Source: Fibrobacter sp. (lineage in GTDB: Bacteria > Fibrobacterota > Fibrobacteria > Fibrobacterales > Fibrobacteraceae). From it: a DNA stretch of 64,000 bases. Position numbers and translations under genes: made by a program. The stretch is from NCBI GenBank assembly GCA_017550445.1, contig JAFZOV010000046.1:1-64000 (forward strand). The letters run 5' to 3'. This document shows positions 24,070-33,070 of this stretch, in pieces; positions within the stretch are counted from its first letter, which is position 1; every line of letters begins with the position of its first letter. The notes beneath the pieces are model-generated. The model had not been told where the DNA came from and ran no database searches. It saw nothing but the letters and a program-made list of their open reading frames with translations.

Positions 24070-25866
24070 CTACAACGCCGGGATTTCCTTCGTCAAGCTA
24101 TCCAGAACATTTTCGCCATTCTTGACCTTGAGCGTATCGCTAATGGCACGCCAAGCAGATCCGTAACGCAGCGGTTCCACAGAGCCCGCATCAGGCAAAT
24201 CCTTGCCCTCTTCGGGGTAATAATAATCCATTAAATAGGCGCCTTCCACAAGGTCGTCAAAGCTAAAGCTACCGTCTTCCTTGCAGTGTTCCAAGTAATA
24301 CTGGTTCGTTTCGGCAGACAGCAGGCGCACCATGGCATTCGACTTTGCATTGGGAATCTTGCCGTGAAGTTTGGCAAACTTTAGTTTGCTCACCGTTTCG
24401 AACTTCTGTAGCTTCTGGTACTTGAGTTCCACCACCGTGTCGCGCTTTCCAGAACTATCAGCCACGGCAAGGGTCGTATCCTGATAGCCCATCAAGAGAT
24501 TTACCGTAATGTCCGTATTCCAAGGGGCGGTCTTTTCGACAGCGAAACGCACCGGGTCAAGTTGCTTTACTTGCACCTGGGTCGTATCCTTGTTGATGAC
24601 CACATAGAATGTCTGGGTCAACGAATCCAGCTTGGGCTTGTTGAAATACACAATCAGGGAATCGTCCGGGAAAAGTGTCTTTGCCTTGGAATTGGTCTTT
24701 ACGCCAGAAACCTTGGGCGCAAGCGTATCACTTTCCATTTTTTTCCATTCCCATTCCACCTCGTTGCGTAGCGTATCCAACGGACGGAACATGGAATCCT
24801 TCGCCCCTTCGCACTCGAACTTGTACAGCACCTCGCCTTTGGGGGCCGGGTCAAAATAGAACTGCGGCTTGTTGGTGCTTGCGCTCATGTAAACAAGTTT
24901 CGGATAAAGTTTCTTGTTTTCGGGCGAAGTCAAGTGGCAGTTTGCCGTATCCGCAAAGGCAGAATCAAAATACACGCTGCGGGTAAAAGTCGCTTCCAGC
25001 ACATTGGCAAAAGGCTGACTCACCGATTCCAGTTCCAGCTTGGAAGTATCCATATCGGCCACCGCAAGCCACAAGGTATCGGTGCTTTCGGCAGTCAAAT
25101 TCAAGTCAGCGGTCCAAAGTCCCACCTGCTCGGTAGAAAGTTCGATTTTCTGGTTTCCGTTTCCATCTACAAAGGCGACTACACGATAATGCCCCGCCTT
25201 CAAGCCCGTCAGCGTAAAGTGGCCGGCGCTATCGGCACGAGTCACGTACAGGGGTGGCTCCTTCAACAACTGCGGTTCCTTGCTGATTTCCTTGGTAGTA
25301 GTGTCGCGATACTTTTCGAGGTAATGCCTAGAAGCGCGTTCGTCACCCAGCAAGAACAAACCGATACTGGGGTATTCCTTTTTGCGGAGCATGGCCTGGT
25401 TTACCAGCACGCGACCAGAAATCGTGAGGGAATCGATAACGGAACCCGTCGAGAACACCACCTGGAAAGGCTTTGCCAAAGCGTTGCCGTGCAAGTCCTT
25501 GATACCACCCGCAAAAGTAATGGTATAGGTGGTACCCGTATCAAGTACCGCACGGGATGTCAATACAAGGGATTTTCCACTCACCTCAAAACGCAACTTC
25601 TTGTCGATAGGCGGCGAAATAGAAACGGCACTGCGGGGAATCGACGCGTTGATCCACTCGTCGAATTCCAGCTTCACCATCAGTTCGTTCGGATGGTTCG
25701 TCGTATTGGGCGCCGGATAAACGCCCGCCACACGAGGGGGCAATTTATCTTCGGGGCCACCGCTGGGCGCCACCTGAGTGGCACAGGCCACAAACAATGC
25801 CGACACCAAGCCCGCAAAAAATAAAGCAGCGAAACCCGCAACGTATTTCAACAACGTGAACTTCAT
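24070..25866 (-). CDS. Lipoprotein with SbsA-type Ig-like domain
   Basis: A 598-residue lipoprotein (hydrophobic start, lipobox ending FVAC, Cys ~28). It continues with APSGGPEDKLPPRVAGVYPAPNTTN, the opening of Ig-like (SbsA/Big_5) envelope lipoproteins found in Bacteroidota and Fibrobacterota. An Ig-like domain spans ~45-145, and LTGLKAGHYRVVAFVDGNGNQKIE around 265-285 is a second prealbumin-like beta domain. The rest is beta-rich with no clear family. It is probably anchored in the envelope; the function is unknown. The start overlaps the lepB stop by one base (TGATG), so translation is coupled. Confidence 0.75.
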   Translation of the reverse strand: MKFTLLKYVAGFAALFFAGLVSALFVACATQVAPSGGPEDKLPPRVAGVYPAPNTTNHPNELMVKLEFDEWINASIPRSAVSISPPIDKKLRFEVSGKSLVLTSRAVLDTGTTYTITFAGGIKDLHGNALAKPFQVVFSTGSVIDSLTISGRVLVNQAMLRKKEYPSIGLFLLGDERASRHYLEKYRDTTTKEISKEPQLLKEPPLYVTRADSAGHFTLTGLKAGHYRVVAFVDGNGNQKIELSTEQVGLWTADLNLTAESTDTLWLAVADMDTSKLELESVSQPFANVLEATFTRSVYFDSAFADTANCHLTSPENKKLYPKLVYMSASTNKPQFYFDPAPKGEVLYKFECEGAKDSMFRPLDTLRNEVEWEWKKMESDTLAPKVSGVKTNSKAKTLFPDDSLIVYFNKPKLDSLTQTFYVVINKDTTQVQVKQLDPVRFAVEKTAPWNTDITVNLLMGYQDTTLAVADSSGKRDTVVELKYQKLQKFETVSKLKFAKLHGKIPNAKSNAMVRLLSAETNQYYLEHCKEDGSFSFDDLVEGAYLMDYYYPEEGKDLPDAGSVEPLRYGSAWRAISDTLKVKNGENVLDSLTKEIPAL

Positions 25867-27269
25867 CAGTCAATCATCGAGATAATCTTGCCGAGACGTC
25901 CCCAACGAATGCGGAACGGGAGTCTCCACCACGTAAACGGATTCTTCAACACAAAGGCTTCATCATCATTTTCTATGGAGAAGTAAATCACGAAGGCCTT
26001 TGCCCGGATATTGCGGAGCGAAACAAAGCCCCAATAACGGCTGTCGGCAGAATTGTCTCGGTTATCGCCCATCATAAAGAACTGCGGAGTTTTCACTACG
26101 TAGCTTTCAATGGGCTTGCCACCCACCAGCAACTGCCGGCGGATTTCAAACTTGGACTTTGCCGGGGCATCCAGGGTATCGCCAGCGATGCCTTCAACGG
26201 TAGCGGCACCATCTTGGGGCGCATCCACTTCGACGAGTTCCACAGTACCAGCATTGTCTTCTTCGGCCTGGTTCAACAAGGCCACGTTCCCTTCCAGGTC
26301 TCTCAGCATAGAACCTTCAAAGGCAATGTAGCTCACCGGGCGCATAAAACCGCCCTGAAGGTTCGGGTCGATCATGGGCAAATAAGCCATGCGCGAAAGT
26401 TCCTTGAAGTACGCAAAGGACATCACGCCCGAAATGGTATCGCCCTGGGTAAGGCGCTGCTGCAAAACCGTACGGTTCCTGCGGAAAAGTTCGTTCAGCG
26501 CAAGGCCGCGATCGTTCTCCACCGGGATCTTGAATTCCTCAAAATCGTAATTGTCAATTTTAACGGAATCCTTCCACAGCGAAATATCAAGTTCCACCGT
26601 TTCATCTGGATTTTCCTGCGCCACCAGGGAACGCAGCCACCACAACTTTTCGAGCGGCATGTCGCTTACCGTAAAGCTATCGCCCACCGACGGCACCACA
26701 AAGGCATCACGTTCATCGCGGGGCGAGAAAGTACGGGCCGAAGCCGTATACTTGCCACGACCGGGCAGGGAATCTTGCAACACACCGTTAATGTAAAGAC
26801 GCCCCTTATGGACAGCAACCGTATCGCCGCTCACAGCCACGCAACGCTTGATGTAATCCTTAGGACCGTCAGCATAATGAATCAGGTGCGGCTGACCGGC
26901 CTTAGGTTCATGATCCCAGTAGAGGTTCCCGAACATCAGCGCGTTAAACAAATGGGTATAACGCTGCGGGTCGCCATCAGGGTACTCCGGCTCGCCCGGG
27001 TAACGGAAAATCACCACGTCACCCTTTGCAGGGTACGCATAACCAGGGAATTTCTGATTGCTAAAAGGAATCGGAGAGCCGTAAGTAAACTTGAGGCCTA
27101 GCAAAAAGTCACCCGTATGCAAGGTATCTTCCATAGACCCGCTAGGAATCTGGAACGCCTGAATCACATACTGAATCACAATCAAAGCCAACGCTACCGG
27201 GACAATGATTTCCCGAAGTAGGCCTTTTACAAACTTTTTCCACGCAATCGGCTGTTTATCTTTTTCCAT
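25866..27269 (-). CDS. lepB: Signal peptidase I with a large insertion
   Basis: A 467-residue SPase I. One TM helix (residues ~22-40) is followed by IPSGSMEDTL with catalytic Ser45, then KDYIKRCVAVSGD with the catalytic Lys141, and FMMGDNRDNSADSRYWGFV near residue 410. It cleaves signal peptides at the outer face of the cytoplasmic membrane. About 250 residues lie between the Lys motif and the GDNxxxSxDSRxxG motif, far more than in E. coli (323 residues in total); the insert is partly acidic. The ATG at 27269 is preferred to a TTG three codons upstream. The gene leads an operon with the Ig-like lipoprotein and dinG. Confidence 0.9.
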   Translation of the reverse strand: MEKDKQPIAWKKFVKGLLREIIVPVALALIVIQYVIQAFQIPSGSMEDTLHTGDFLLGLKFTYGSPIPFSNQKFPGYAYPAKGDVVIFRYPGEPEYPDGDPQRYTHLFNALMFGNLYWDHEPKAGQPHLIHYADGPKDYIKRCVAVSGDTVAVHKGRLYINGVLQDSLPGRGKYTASARTFSPRDERDAFVVPSVGDSFTVSDMPLEKLWWLRSLVAQENPDETVELDISLWKDSVKIDNYDFEEFKIPVENDRGLALNELFRRNRTVLQQRLTQGDTISGVMSFAYFKELSRMAYLPMIDPNLQGGFMRPVSYIAFEGSMLRDLEGNVALLNQAEEDNAGTVELVEVDAPQDGAATVEGIAGDTLDAPAKSKFEIRRQLLVGGKPIESYVVKTPQFFMMGDNRDNSADSRYWGFVSLRNIRAKAFVIYFSIENDDEAFVLKNPFTWWRLPFRIRWGRLGKIISMID

Positions 27270-27321
27270 AAAAATCAACGTTAAAGAATGACTACTGCAA
27301 TTTAGAAAAATGCGAGTAACT

Positions 27322-28089
27322 CTACAGCGTTCTAATCTTCTTAACCAGCGAACGGCTCACCACCAGCTGGGTTGCGGCCTTGTCGCGCAACACCATCACC
27401 ATGCGGCCAGCATCACCCTTGCGACACTCTGCAATATAGTCGATTGCCACAATGTGGGAACGGTGGACACGCGTAAAATGTTTCGGATCCAGTTTCTTTT
27501 CAAGTTCTACAAGCGTCGTATCAATCACATACTGGCCGTTCACGGTGTAAACGGTGGTGTACTTTTCTTCGCTATGGAAACGGATGACTTCATCAATATT
27601 CACAAATACAATGCGGTCACCCACTTTCACCTGCAAGCGCTGCAGGTAAAGCCCGCTCATGTCCACGAGGTTACGCAGCTTTTCCCAATTCAAGTCGGCA
27701 GGAATCGTCGTGTCATCAACCTGCGGAATCGCCTTGCGGAGCTTTTCGATAGCAGCCGCCAAGCGTTCAGGCGCCACCGGTTTCAAAAGATAGTCCACCG
27801 TATTTTCTTCGAAGGCCTTCAAGGCAAAATTGTCAAAGGCCGTAGTGAAAATCACCAGGGGAACATCGTCGCCTTGCAGGGAGTGCAGTACCTCAAAAGC
27901 ATCCATGTCAGGCATCTGGATATCCAAAAACACCACATCGGGCATCATCTCGTGAATCATCTTGACAGCCTGCGCGCCGGAACCGGCCTCTCCCAAAATT
28001 TCGATTTCAGAAGAATAAGGTTCCAACAGCGAAATCATGCGCTTGCGGGCAAGCGGTTCATCGTCAATGACAAGAGCGGTACACTGCAT
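27322..28089 (-). CDS. LytTR-family response regulator
   Basis: A 255-residue two-domain regulator. The receiver domain has the acidic pair D9/D10, the phospho-acceptor Asp56 in VVFLDIQMPD, Thr in IFTTAF and Lys in LLKPV. The C-terminal LytTR DNA-binding domain (residues ~145-255) contains VFVNIDEVIRFHSEEKYTTVYT and FTRVHRSHIVAIDYI. No histidine kinase is adjacent. Instead an NlpE-like lipoprotein gene lies 2 bases upstream on the same strand, so the two are probably one operon and may share a signal. Confidence 0.9.
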   Translation of the reverse strand: MQCTALVIDDEPLARKRMISLLEPYSSEIEILGEAGSGAQAVKMIHEMMPDVVFLDIQMPDMDAFEVLHSLQGDDVPLVIFTTAFDNFALKAFEENTVDYLLKPVAPERLAAAIEKLRKAIPQVDDTTIPADLNWEKLRNLVDMSGLYLQRLQVKVGDRIVFVNIDEVIRFHSEEKYTTVYTVNGQYVIDTTLVELEKKLDPKHFTRVHRSHIVAIDYIAECRKGDAGRMVMVLRDKAATQLVVSRSLVKKIRTL

Positions 28090-28091
28090 AG

Positions 28092-28613
28092 TTACTCCTT
28101 GGGCTGTTCTTCCTTTTTCGCCGTATCTGCAACAGAGGTATCCTTTGCGACAGACTTCGGCGCCACCTTAAAAATGCGAATCATTTCGGCCTTCATTCCG
28201 TCCTTGTCTTCGTACACGGTACCGGCAGCCGTCATATAAAGCAAATTGCCGAACTTGGCACGCTTAAAGTTCCAATGGCCTTTATCTCCTTCGAGAGTCA
28301 CAAGAATCGTGCTGTCCGAAGCCGAATAGGTTCCCTTCAAGGAATCGGTTTCCATGGTATCACGCAGAATCAGCTGAATCGCTTCAACCGAGCTGTCTTC
28401 GCCAAGGGTCATGCGAACCATGCGGCTGGTACAATCATCACAAGGCAAGCTACCAGAATAAAGACCCGGAACTTCCTTGGGAATTTCAATAGACGGAAGA
28501 TTCGGCAACGGGTCCGACTTTTCGTCTTCTTCGCAAGAAGCCATTACCAAAACCGCAAAAAGTGGCAACACCACTCTTGCAACAGGGAAAACCATAGATT
28601 TAAGCGTCATCAT
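28092..28613 (-). CDS. NlpE-like lipoprotein
   Basis: A 173-residue lipoprotein (lipobox ending MASC, Cys ~27) with an NlpE N-terminal type domain: GLYSGSLPCDDCTSRMVRMTLGED matches the GxYxGxLPCxDC motif of NlpE/copper-resistance lipoproteins. In E. coli, NlpE senses surface contact or lipoprotein sorting stress and activates the Cpx system. Here the gene is followed after 2 bases by a LytTR regulator. The C-terminal 25 residues are a charged Lys/Glu/Ala tail. Two consecutive ATG codons are possible starts. A TATTTTTG element ends 16 bases upstream and would give a very short leader. Confidence 0.72.
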   Translation of the reverse strand: MMTLKSMVFPVARVVLPLFAVLVMASCEEDEKSDPLPNLPSIEIPKEVPGLYSGSLPCDDCTSRMVRMTLGEDSSVEAIQLILRDTMETDSLKGTYSASDSTILVTLEGDKGHWNFKRAKFGNLLYMTAAGTVYEDKDGMKAEMIRIFKVAPKSVAKDTSVADTAKKEEQPKE

Positions 28614-28629
28614 ATGGTTTACAATGTAG

Positions 28630-28637
28630 CAAAAATA
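28630..28637 (-). promoter_or_regulatory. TATTTTTG promoter element before the NlpE-like gene
   Basis: On the minus strand TATTTTTG matches TAnnTTTG exactly and ends 16 bases before the first ATG, so the leader would be only about 10 bases. Confidence 0.4.
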
Positions 28638-28649
28638 ACAGCGTTTATA

Positions 28650-29528
28650 TCAAATGCCGCTAGAATAGACGATTCTAAAACCAATCGTCTGGCCGCGATG
28701 TTTGGGAGCCTTCTTCTCGCGTTCACCAGAAGCCAAGGCAGGAGCCTTGTCGGACCAGCCGCCACCACGAAGCACCTTGTACGTACCCTCGGCGGGGCCA
28801 CTATAGTTTTTCTGGGACACCGTCGGGTAAGCATAATACCAGTCGTTCACCCACTCGGCCACGTTACCGGCCATATCGTAAAGACCAGCATCATTGGGGA
28901 TATATCCAGCCACCTTCGCAGGACCATTACTTTGTCCGTAGTACGCATACTTGGATGCCACATCGGTATCCCAATAATAAGTGGTCGAAGTCCCTGCACG
29001 GGCGGCAATCTCCCATTCCATTTCCGTCGGGAGCCTTACCGATTTTGCCGAATAGTCTATAGACAAGCCGACCAGTTCGCCACCAGAATTGCGAGACTCA
29101 TACACATAGGTCGTATCAAGGCCCACTTTTTTAGAAAGGGCATTACAGAACAAGGCGGCATCATACCAGCTTACATTGAATACCGGGTAATCGTCTCCCA
29201 GAGAATCTTCCTTGGCGATAGAACCCGTGACCTTGCGGTACAACCCCTGCGTCACTTCGGTAACACCGATCGAATAGGCATTTACCGAGAATACGACATC
29301 GTTACGGGTAAAACTCATGGCGGGAATGTTCACCATTTCCACCCATTCGGAAAGGTCTAACGAATCCTGGGAATCGCCACCTGGGTTATCCTTGTTGCCG
29401 TTACCCGAATTACCACCATTCGCATCACCATTCAAGCTGGAATGCGGCATATCCGCAGATTCACCGGTAGCCGAACAAGCCACCAGAGAAAACACGAAAA
29501 GCGATGCGGCAACCAAACGAACGATCAT
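28650..29528 (-). CDS. FGE/SUMF1-fold lipoprotein
   Basis: A 292-residue lipoprotein (lipobox ending LVAC, Cys ~18), a Gly/Asn-rich linker, and a formylglycine-generating-enzyme-like domain (residues ~65-290): IGVTEVTQGLYRKV, PVFNVSWYDAALFCNAL, RLPTEMEWEIAARAG, GNVAEWVNDWY and the closing TIGFRIV. The C-terminal cysteines that bind copper and carry out catalysis in true FGE are absent, so this is likely a binding or structural version of the fold. The start ATG lies 1 base after the stop of the large M6-like gene, so the two are translationally coupled and probably act together in the envelope. Confidence 0.82.
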   Translation of the reverse strand: MIVRLVAASLFVFSLVACSATGESADMPHSSLNGDANGGNSGNGNKDNPGGDSQDSLDLSEWVEMVNIPAMSFTRNDVVFSVNAYSIGVTEVTQGLYRKVTGSIAKEDSLGDDYPVFNVSWYDAALFCNALSKKVGLDTTYVYESRNSGGELVGLSIDYSAKSVRLPTEMEWEIAARAGTSTTYYWDTDVASKYAYYGQSNGPAKVAGYIPNDAGLYDMAGNVAEWVNDWYYAYPTVSQKNYSGPAEGTYKVLRGGGWSDKAPALASGEREKKAPKHRGQTIGFRIVYSSGI

Positions 29529-29529
29529 A

Positions 29530-32500
29530 TTACTTAACCACTCCCACGCGGTAAAGTTTTTGCTTGGTCTTGCCACTTTCAAACTTCACCTTGAGACGCG
29601 CCGTATAGACATCGGAACCCAAGTGTTTCAAGTCAAGCTGCTCAAACTGGTTGCGACCTTGCTTGACATCGCTCAACTTCGCCTTGAATACGCAAAGGCC
29701 GGTAATGTCATAGAGTTCAAGGGAGGCGTTTTTCGCAGCCGCACCGATTTCAAAGCGGGCCTTCGCATTGCCGCCACGAATCGGATTGGGGAACATGAAG
29801 AATTCCGAAATTTCATCCTTCGCTTCCACCTTCTTCACATCGCCCAGCTTAGAGGCGTCAAAGTAACCCGTACGCTCGTTACCGCCAGCCGGCAATGTCC
29901 ACGCGGCGGCAGAAGAGGCTGCATCAGCAGAGGCACCCCGCAAGCGATAAGCCGACAGGTTGTTACGATGCAACGCATAAAGTTCCGGGCCAGCAGACTT
30001 CTTGTCCGAAACGGCATTCGCCACGAAGATGCTCATGGGCTGAATCACGCTCGTCGAATCCATGTCTTCGTAGCTGCCCGCCGCAAGCGGAAAACCGTCA
30101 GTCACCGGCTTTCCCTTGCCAGTATACGCATACACCAGGCCGTCGCTACTCGGCACCAAAATCTCAGGAATTTCATCGCCAGTAACATCGACAATCACCG
30201 GGTCGCTAAAGAATCCGTACACCGGAGCACCGCGAGAAATCTTCACCGGGAAACCAGCAATCGGGAGTCCCGAACGGTCCAGCGCATACACCAGGTTATC
30301 GCCCAGGAAAACAATTTCAGGGTAGCCATCGCCATTGATATCGCCAATCGCAATGCCAGATGTTTCATTCTTCAGGCCGCTCGTACCCGCAGCGCCACGC
30401 TTGTAGGTTTTGTTCCAAAGAAATTTTGCTGTATAAAGGTTCAAGGCAGCAACCGTTCCACGACTACCAACTACCGTCGCGACAACTTCTCCGTTTCGGC
30501 CCAAGTCAGTACAGGCAATACGCCATGTTTCATCCTTTTGGCCATTCACTTTTTCTTCCATCGAACCGTGTGAAGGACGTACAACACGACCATCACTTGT
30601 CACGTATACAAATGGCGATGTCCCCGCAACAGCACCGGGCTGAGCAGGCCCACAATAAGCCATATCCACGACATTACTCAAATCAACATCATATTCCGTA
30701 TTCGTCCTTTCTTTTTCAAACTTGGCGGCGCTAACCTTCACGCTACCCTTTCCGTCGGCAAAATAGACATTGCCATCATGAACAATCGGCCCCGCAGTCG
30801 CGCCACTTACATCAAGGGTCTGCTGCACCGGCAATCCACCCATAAACGAGGTTTTCACAAGCTTGCCTGTATGCAAGCTATACACATCCTTGCCATCGCT
30901 CGCCATGCCTACAAGGGGACCATAGCTTGCATCCACGCGGTACAGCGGAATTTCCTTTTCTGCGCCATTACGGGTCAAAGTTTTCTGCTTGATTACCGTA
31001 TCAGCAGGGAACAATGTATCACCCATGGCATTGAACACCTGGAGAGTACCATCCATGGCGCCCACCACCAAGAGCTTTTCGCCTTCTTTTTCAGGGTCAT
31101 CCACGAATACGGCGCCACGCACCGCCGAAGCAAGCCCCACATTGCGCGGGAACTGGGAGCCGTCAATGCTCCCGTCATCAATGCTAATGGTCACGCTAAT
31201 CTTTTGCGCACCAAAATTCACTACGCTATCGCCCATAAAGGCATTAGCGGTCTTTTCGACACGGGCCTTTTTCGGCACATTTACCTTGATCTTAATACCG
31301 GTGTAACCGCCCTGGGTTGTCATGGTGTTCGCATAACCCGTCGACCCGATAGTAGTCACCGTATCAAACGTCTGCTTAGAATCCTTCGCAGGCTTGCGCA
31401 AGTGAGGCAACAAGTCCGTGCCCGAGCCGTAATCGTAAGTATCTTCGCCAAGCGCATTCTTGAATGTCTTGCCGATACTCAAAATTCCATCGGCTTCCAC
31501 CATGGCAATGCCGAACTGATGATCACGCAAAGTATCGCCACCCCAGAAATTTGCAACGCCATACTCCAGGGTCTGACGCAAGTACCAGTCATTTACACGC
31601 CACACCACAATGCCGCTGGCAGGTAGTCCTGCATCAAAGCTGTTCACGTCGACAATAATACCCTTCGCCTTTTTCTTGTTGACAATACACTTTTTCTCAC
31701 AGTTCACACTGTCCTGGAAAACCAGATGCAAGCTGTCTACAGGTACCGTCGTGATAGTAGTGTCGGGGTTTTCATCGTCTTCGCTCAGCGATACGCTCAC
31801 CTCGCCGTTCTTACTCCAGCTGCGCTGGCGGTTTTCAATCAGCAAGTATTCGCTGGCGCTCAGGGGGACTTTCACGATTTCTACACCGTCGCCGGTTCCC
31901 GCTGCCGAAATTTCAACCGTCACGGGCTTGCCAGCCACGGGGCGAACTTCCTTCACATTGCTCCAACCCATGTAGGCACGTTCCCATGCAGCAGGCATCG
32001 AAGGCAAGAAACCATTGCCCGCATTGTAGCCCGCAAAATCCATCACGTCATAGTAACCCAGGCGACTAATCCCCTTCACCACGTCGTATGTATTCGGGAG
32101 CCCAAGCTCTCGGGCAACCTGGTTCACCAGAATTCCGTTTACGCCCCAATTCAGCCCGTCCTGCGAAGCGGTTTCGCTAGTGACCATAATCGAGCGTAGC
32201 GTATCTATGGCAGCACCTTCCAGCACAAGGCCCTCTACCACCGAGGAATCCTTGCCTTCCGAATTTTTGCCCACCTTGCGAACCGCCACACCATCAAGAG
32301 TATCCGGCAGGTAACTCCAATAATCCTTCTTGATGTATTCATCCATGAAGTCGCCCGGCGTATCGGCGCCGCGGGTACCCATGCTACCGCCGTCAACCAG
32401 GCGGCTCGCTCCCGCATGAATAATCATATAGGCACGCTTTGTATTCGGATTTTTCGACAAAGGTTCACTAAAAGGCGATTCGCCAGACTCATGGACAGTC

Positions 32501-32952
32501 TTCACGGCATCATAAATAAACTGCAGATAATCACGGCTGCGGGCCTCATCAAACTCCGCCGTCTTTTCGCCTTTCATCTTACTCGTGCGGTTATAATCGA
32601 TAATCTGCTTTTTAAGCGTATAGGCACTCGAAGACTTCGGGAAGATGTGAGCGTCAACCACCACATTCCCGTTACTCGCCTTGTTAAAGTAAGCATTCAC
32701 AAAGTCAAAGTGCTTTTTCCAATAAGACACGTTGTTGCGCCTGCCCGAGGGATCCAAGCTATAGTTGCCCTTCTTTCCTTTATCGGTATCAAATAAGCCT
32801 GTTCCTGTCGTAAGGCTGTTATCCGCCGGCTTTTCTTCTGCGAACTGCACACGAATAGCAAATACCTGTAGCGTATCAACGGCAAACAAGGGCATTGCAT
32901 AGAATATCCCAAAAACCAATGCAAAAATCTTAGCATTCAACTTCATAACCAT
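29530..32952 (-). CDS. Large secreted M6-like pseudo-protease with propeller and T9SS-type tail
   Basis: A 1,140-residue protein with a signal peptide (to ~24), an M6/immune-inhibitor-A-like region (residues ~25-480), FG-GAP-like repeats (IAIGDINGDGYPEIVFLGDN; VIVDVTGDEIPEILVPSSDG) in a predicted beta-propeller (~610-1010), and a C-terminal Por/T9SS-type domain (FMFPNPIRGGNAKARFEI ... SLELYDITGLCVFKAKL ... VYTARLKVKF). Where M6 proteases have HExxHxxGLPDxYD, this protein reads NQVARELGLPNTYD near residue 270: both zinc His and the catalytic Glu are gone while the flanking LMD-like YYDVMDFAGYN is kept. It is therefore probably a binding protein exported by type IX secretion. TACTTTTG lies 6 bases before the ATG. 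Confidence 0.78.
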   Translation of the reverse strand: MVMKLNAKIFALVFGIFYAMPLFAVDTLQVFAIRVQFAEEKPADNSLTTGTGLFDTDKGKKGNYSLDPSGRRNNVSYWKKHFDFVNAYFNKASNGNVVVDAHIFPKSSSAYTLKKQIIDYNRTSKMKGEKTAEFDEARSRDYLQFIYDAVKTVHESGESPFSEPLSKNPNTKRAYMIIHAGASRLVDGGSMGTRGADTPGDFMDEYIKKDYWSYLPDTLDGVAVRKVGKNSEGKDSSVVEGLVLEGAAIDTLRSIMVTSETASQDGLNWGVNGILVNQVARELGLPNTYDVVKGISRLGYYDVMDFAGYNAGNGFLPSMPAAWERAYMGWSNVKEVRPVAGKPVTVEISAAGTGDGVEIVKVPLSASEYLLIENRQRSWSKNGEVSVSLSEDDENPDTTITTVPVDSLHLVFQDSVNCEKKCIVNKKKAKGIIVDVNSFDAGLPASGIVVWRVNDWYLRQTLEYGVANFWGGDTLRDHQFGIAMVEADGILSIGKTFKNALGEDTYDYGSGTDLLPHLRKPAKDSKQTFDTVTTIGSTGYANTMTTQGGYTGIKIKVNVPKKARVEKTANAFMGDSVVNFGAQKISVTISIDDGSIDGSQFPRNVGLASAVRGAVFVDDPEKEGEKLLVVGAMDGTLQVFNAMGDTLFPADTVIKQKTLTRNGAEKEIPLYRVDASYGPLVGMASDGKDVYSLHTGKLVKTSFMGGLPVQQTLDVSGATAGPIVHDGNVYFADGKGSVKVSAAKFEKERTNTEYDVDLSNVVDMAYCGPAQPGAVAGTSPFVYVTSDGRVVRPSHGSMEEKVNGQKDETWRIACTDLGRNGEVVATVVGSRGTVAALNLYTAKFLWNKTYKRGAAGTSGLKNETSGIAIGDINGDGYPEIVFLGDNLVYALDRSGLPIAGFPVKISRGAPVYGFFSDPVIVDVTGDEIPEILVPSSDGLVYAYTGKGKPVTDGFPLAAGSYEDMDSTSVIQPMSIFVANAVSDKKSAGPELYALHRNNLSAYRLRGASADAASSAAAWTLPAGGNERTGYFDASKLGDVKKVEAKDEISEFFMFPNPIRGGNAKARFEIGAAAKNASLELYDITGLCVFKAKLSDVKQGRNQFEQLDLKHLGSDVYTARLKVKFESGKTKQKLYRVGVVK

Positions 32953-32958
32953 AATTTA

Positions 32959-32966
32959 CAAAAGTA
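32959..32966 (-). promoter_or_regulatory. TACTTTTG promoter element before the M6-like gene
   Basis: On the minus strand TACTTTTG matches TAnnTTTG and ends 6 bases before the ATG, so the message would be leaderless or nearly so. The divergent FISUMP gene has its own element 58 bases away. Confidence 0.4.
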
Positions 32967-33023
32967 GAACTCAGCAGATAGAACTTAGAGCCCCGAAAAA
33001 GGTAGGATATACTCATTATTTAA

Positions 33024-33031
33024 TATATTTG
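33024..33031 (+). promoter_or_regulatory. TATATTTG promoter element for the first FISUMP pair
   Basis: TATATTTG lies 39 bases before the ATG at 33071, in the divergent region shared with the M6-like gene. Confidence 0.4.
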
Positions 33032-33070
33032 TGGCGGGTTATGAGAAATTGTTTTCCCAGGAATATTTTT

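Noticed and set aside
28650..29528. A true formylglycine-generating enzyme
   Set aside because: The fold motifs are present, but the catalytic cysteines are missing and no sulfatase gene is nearby.
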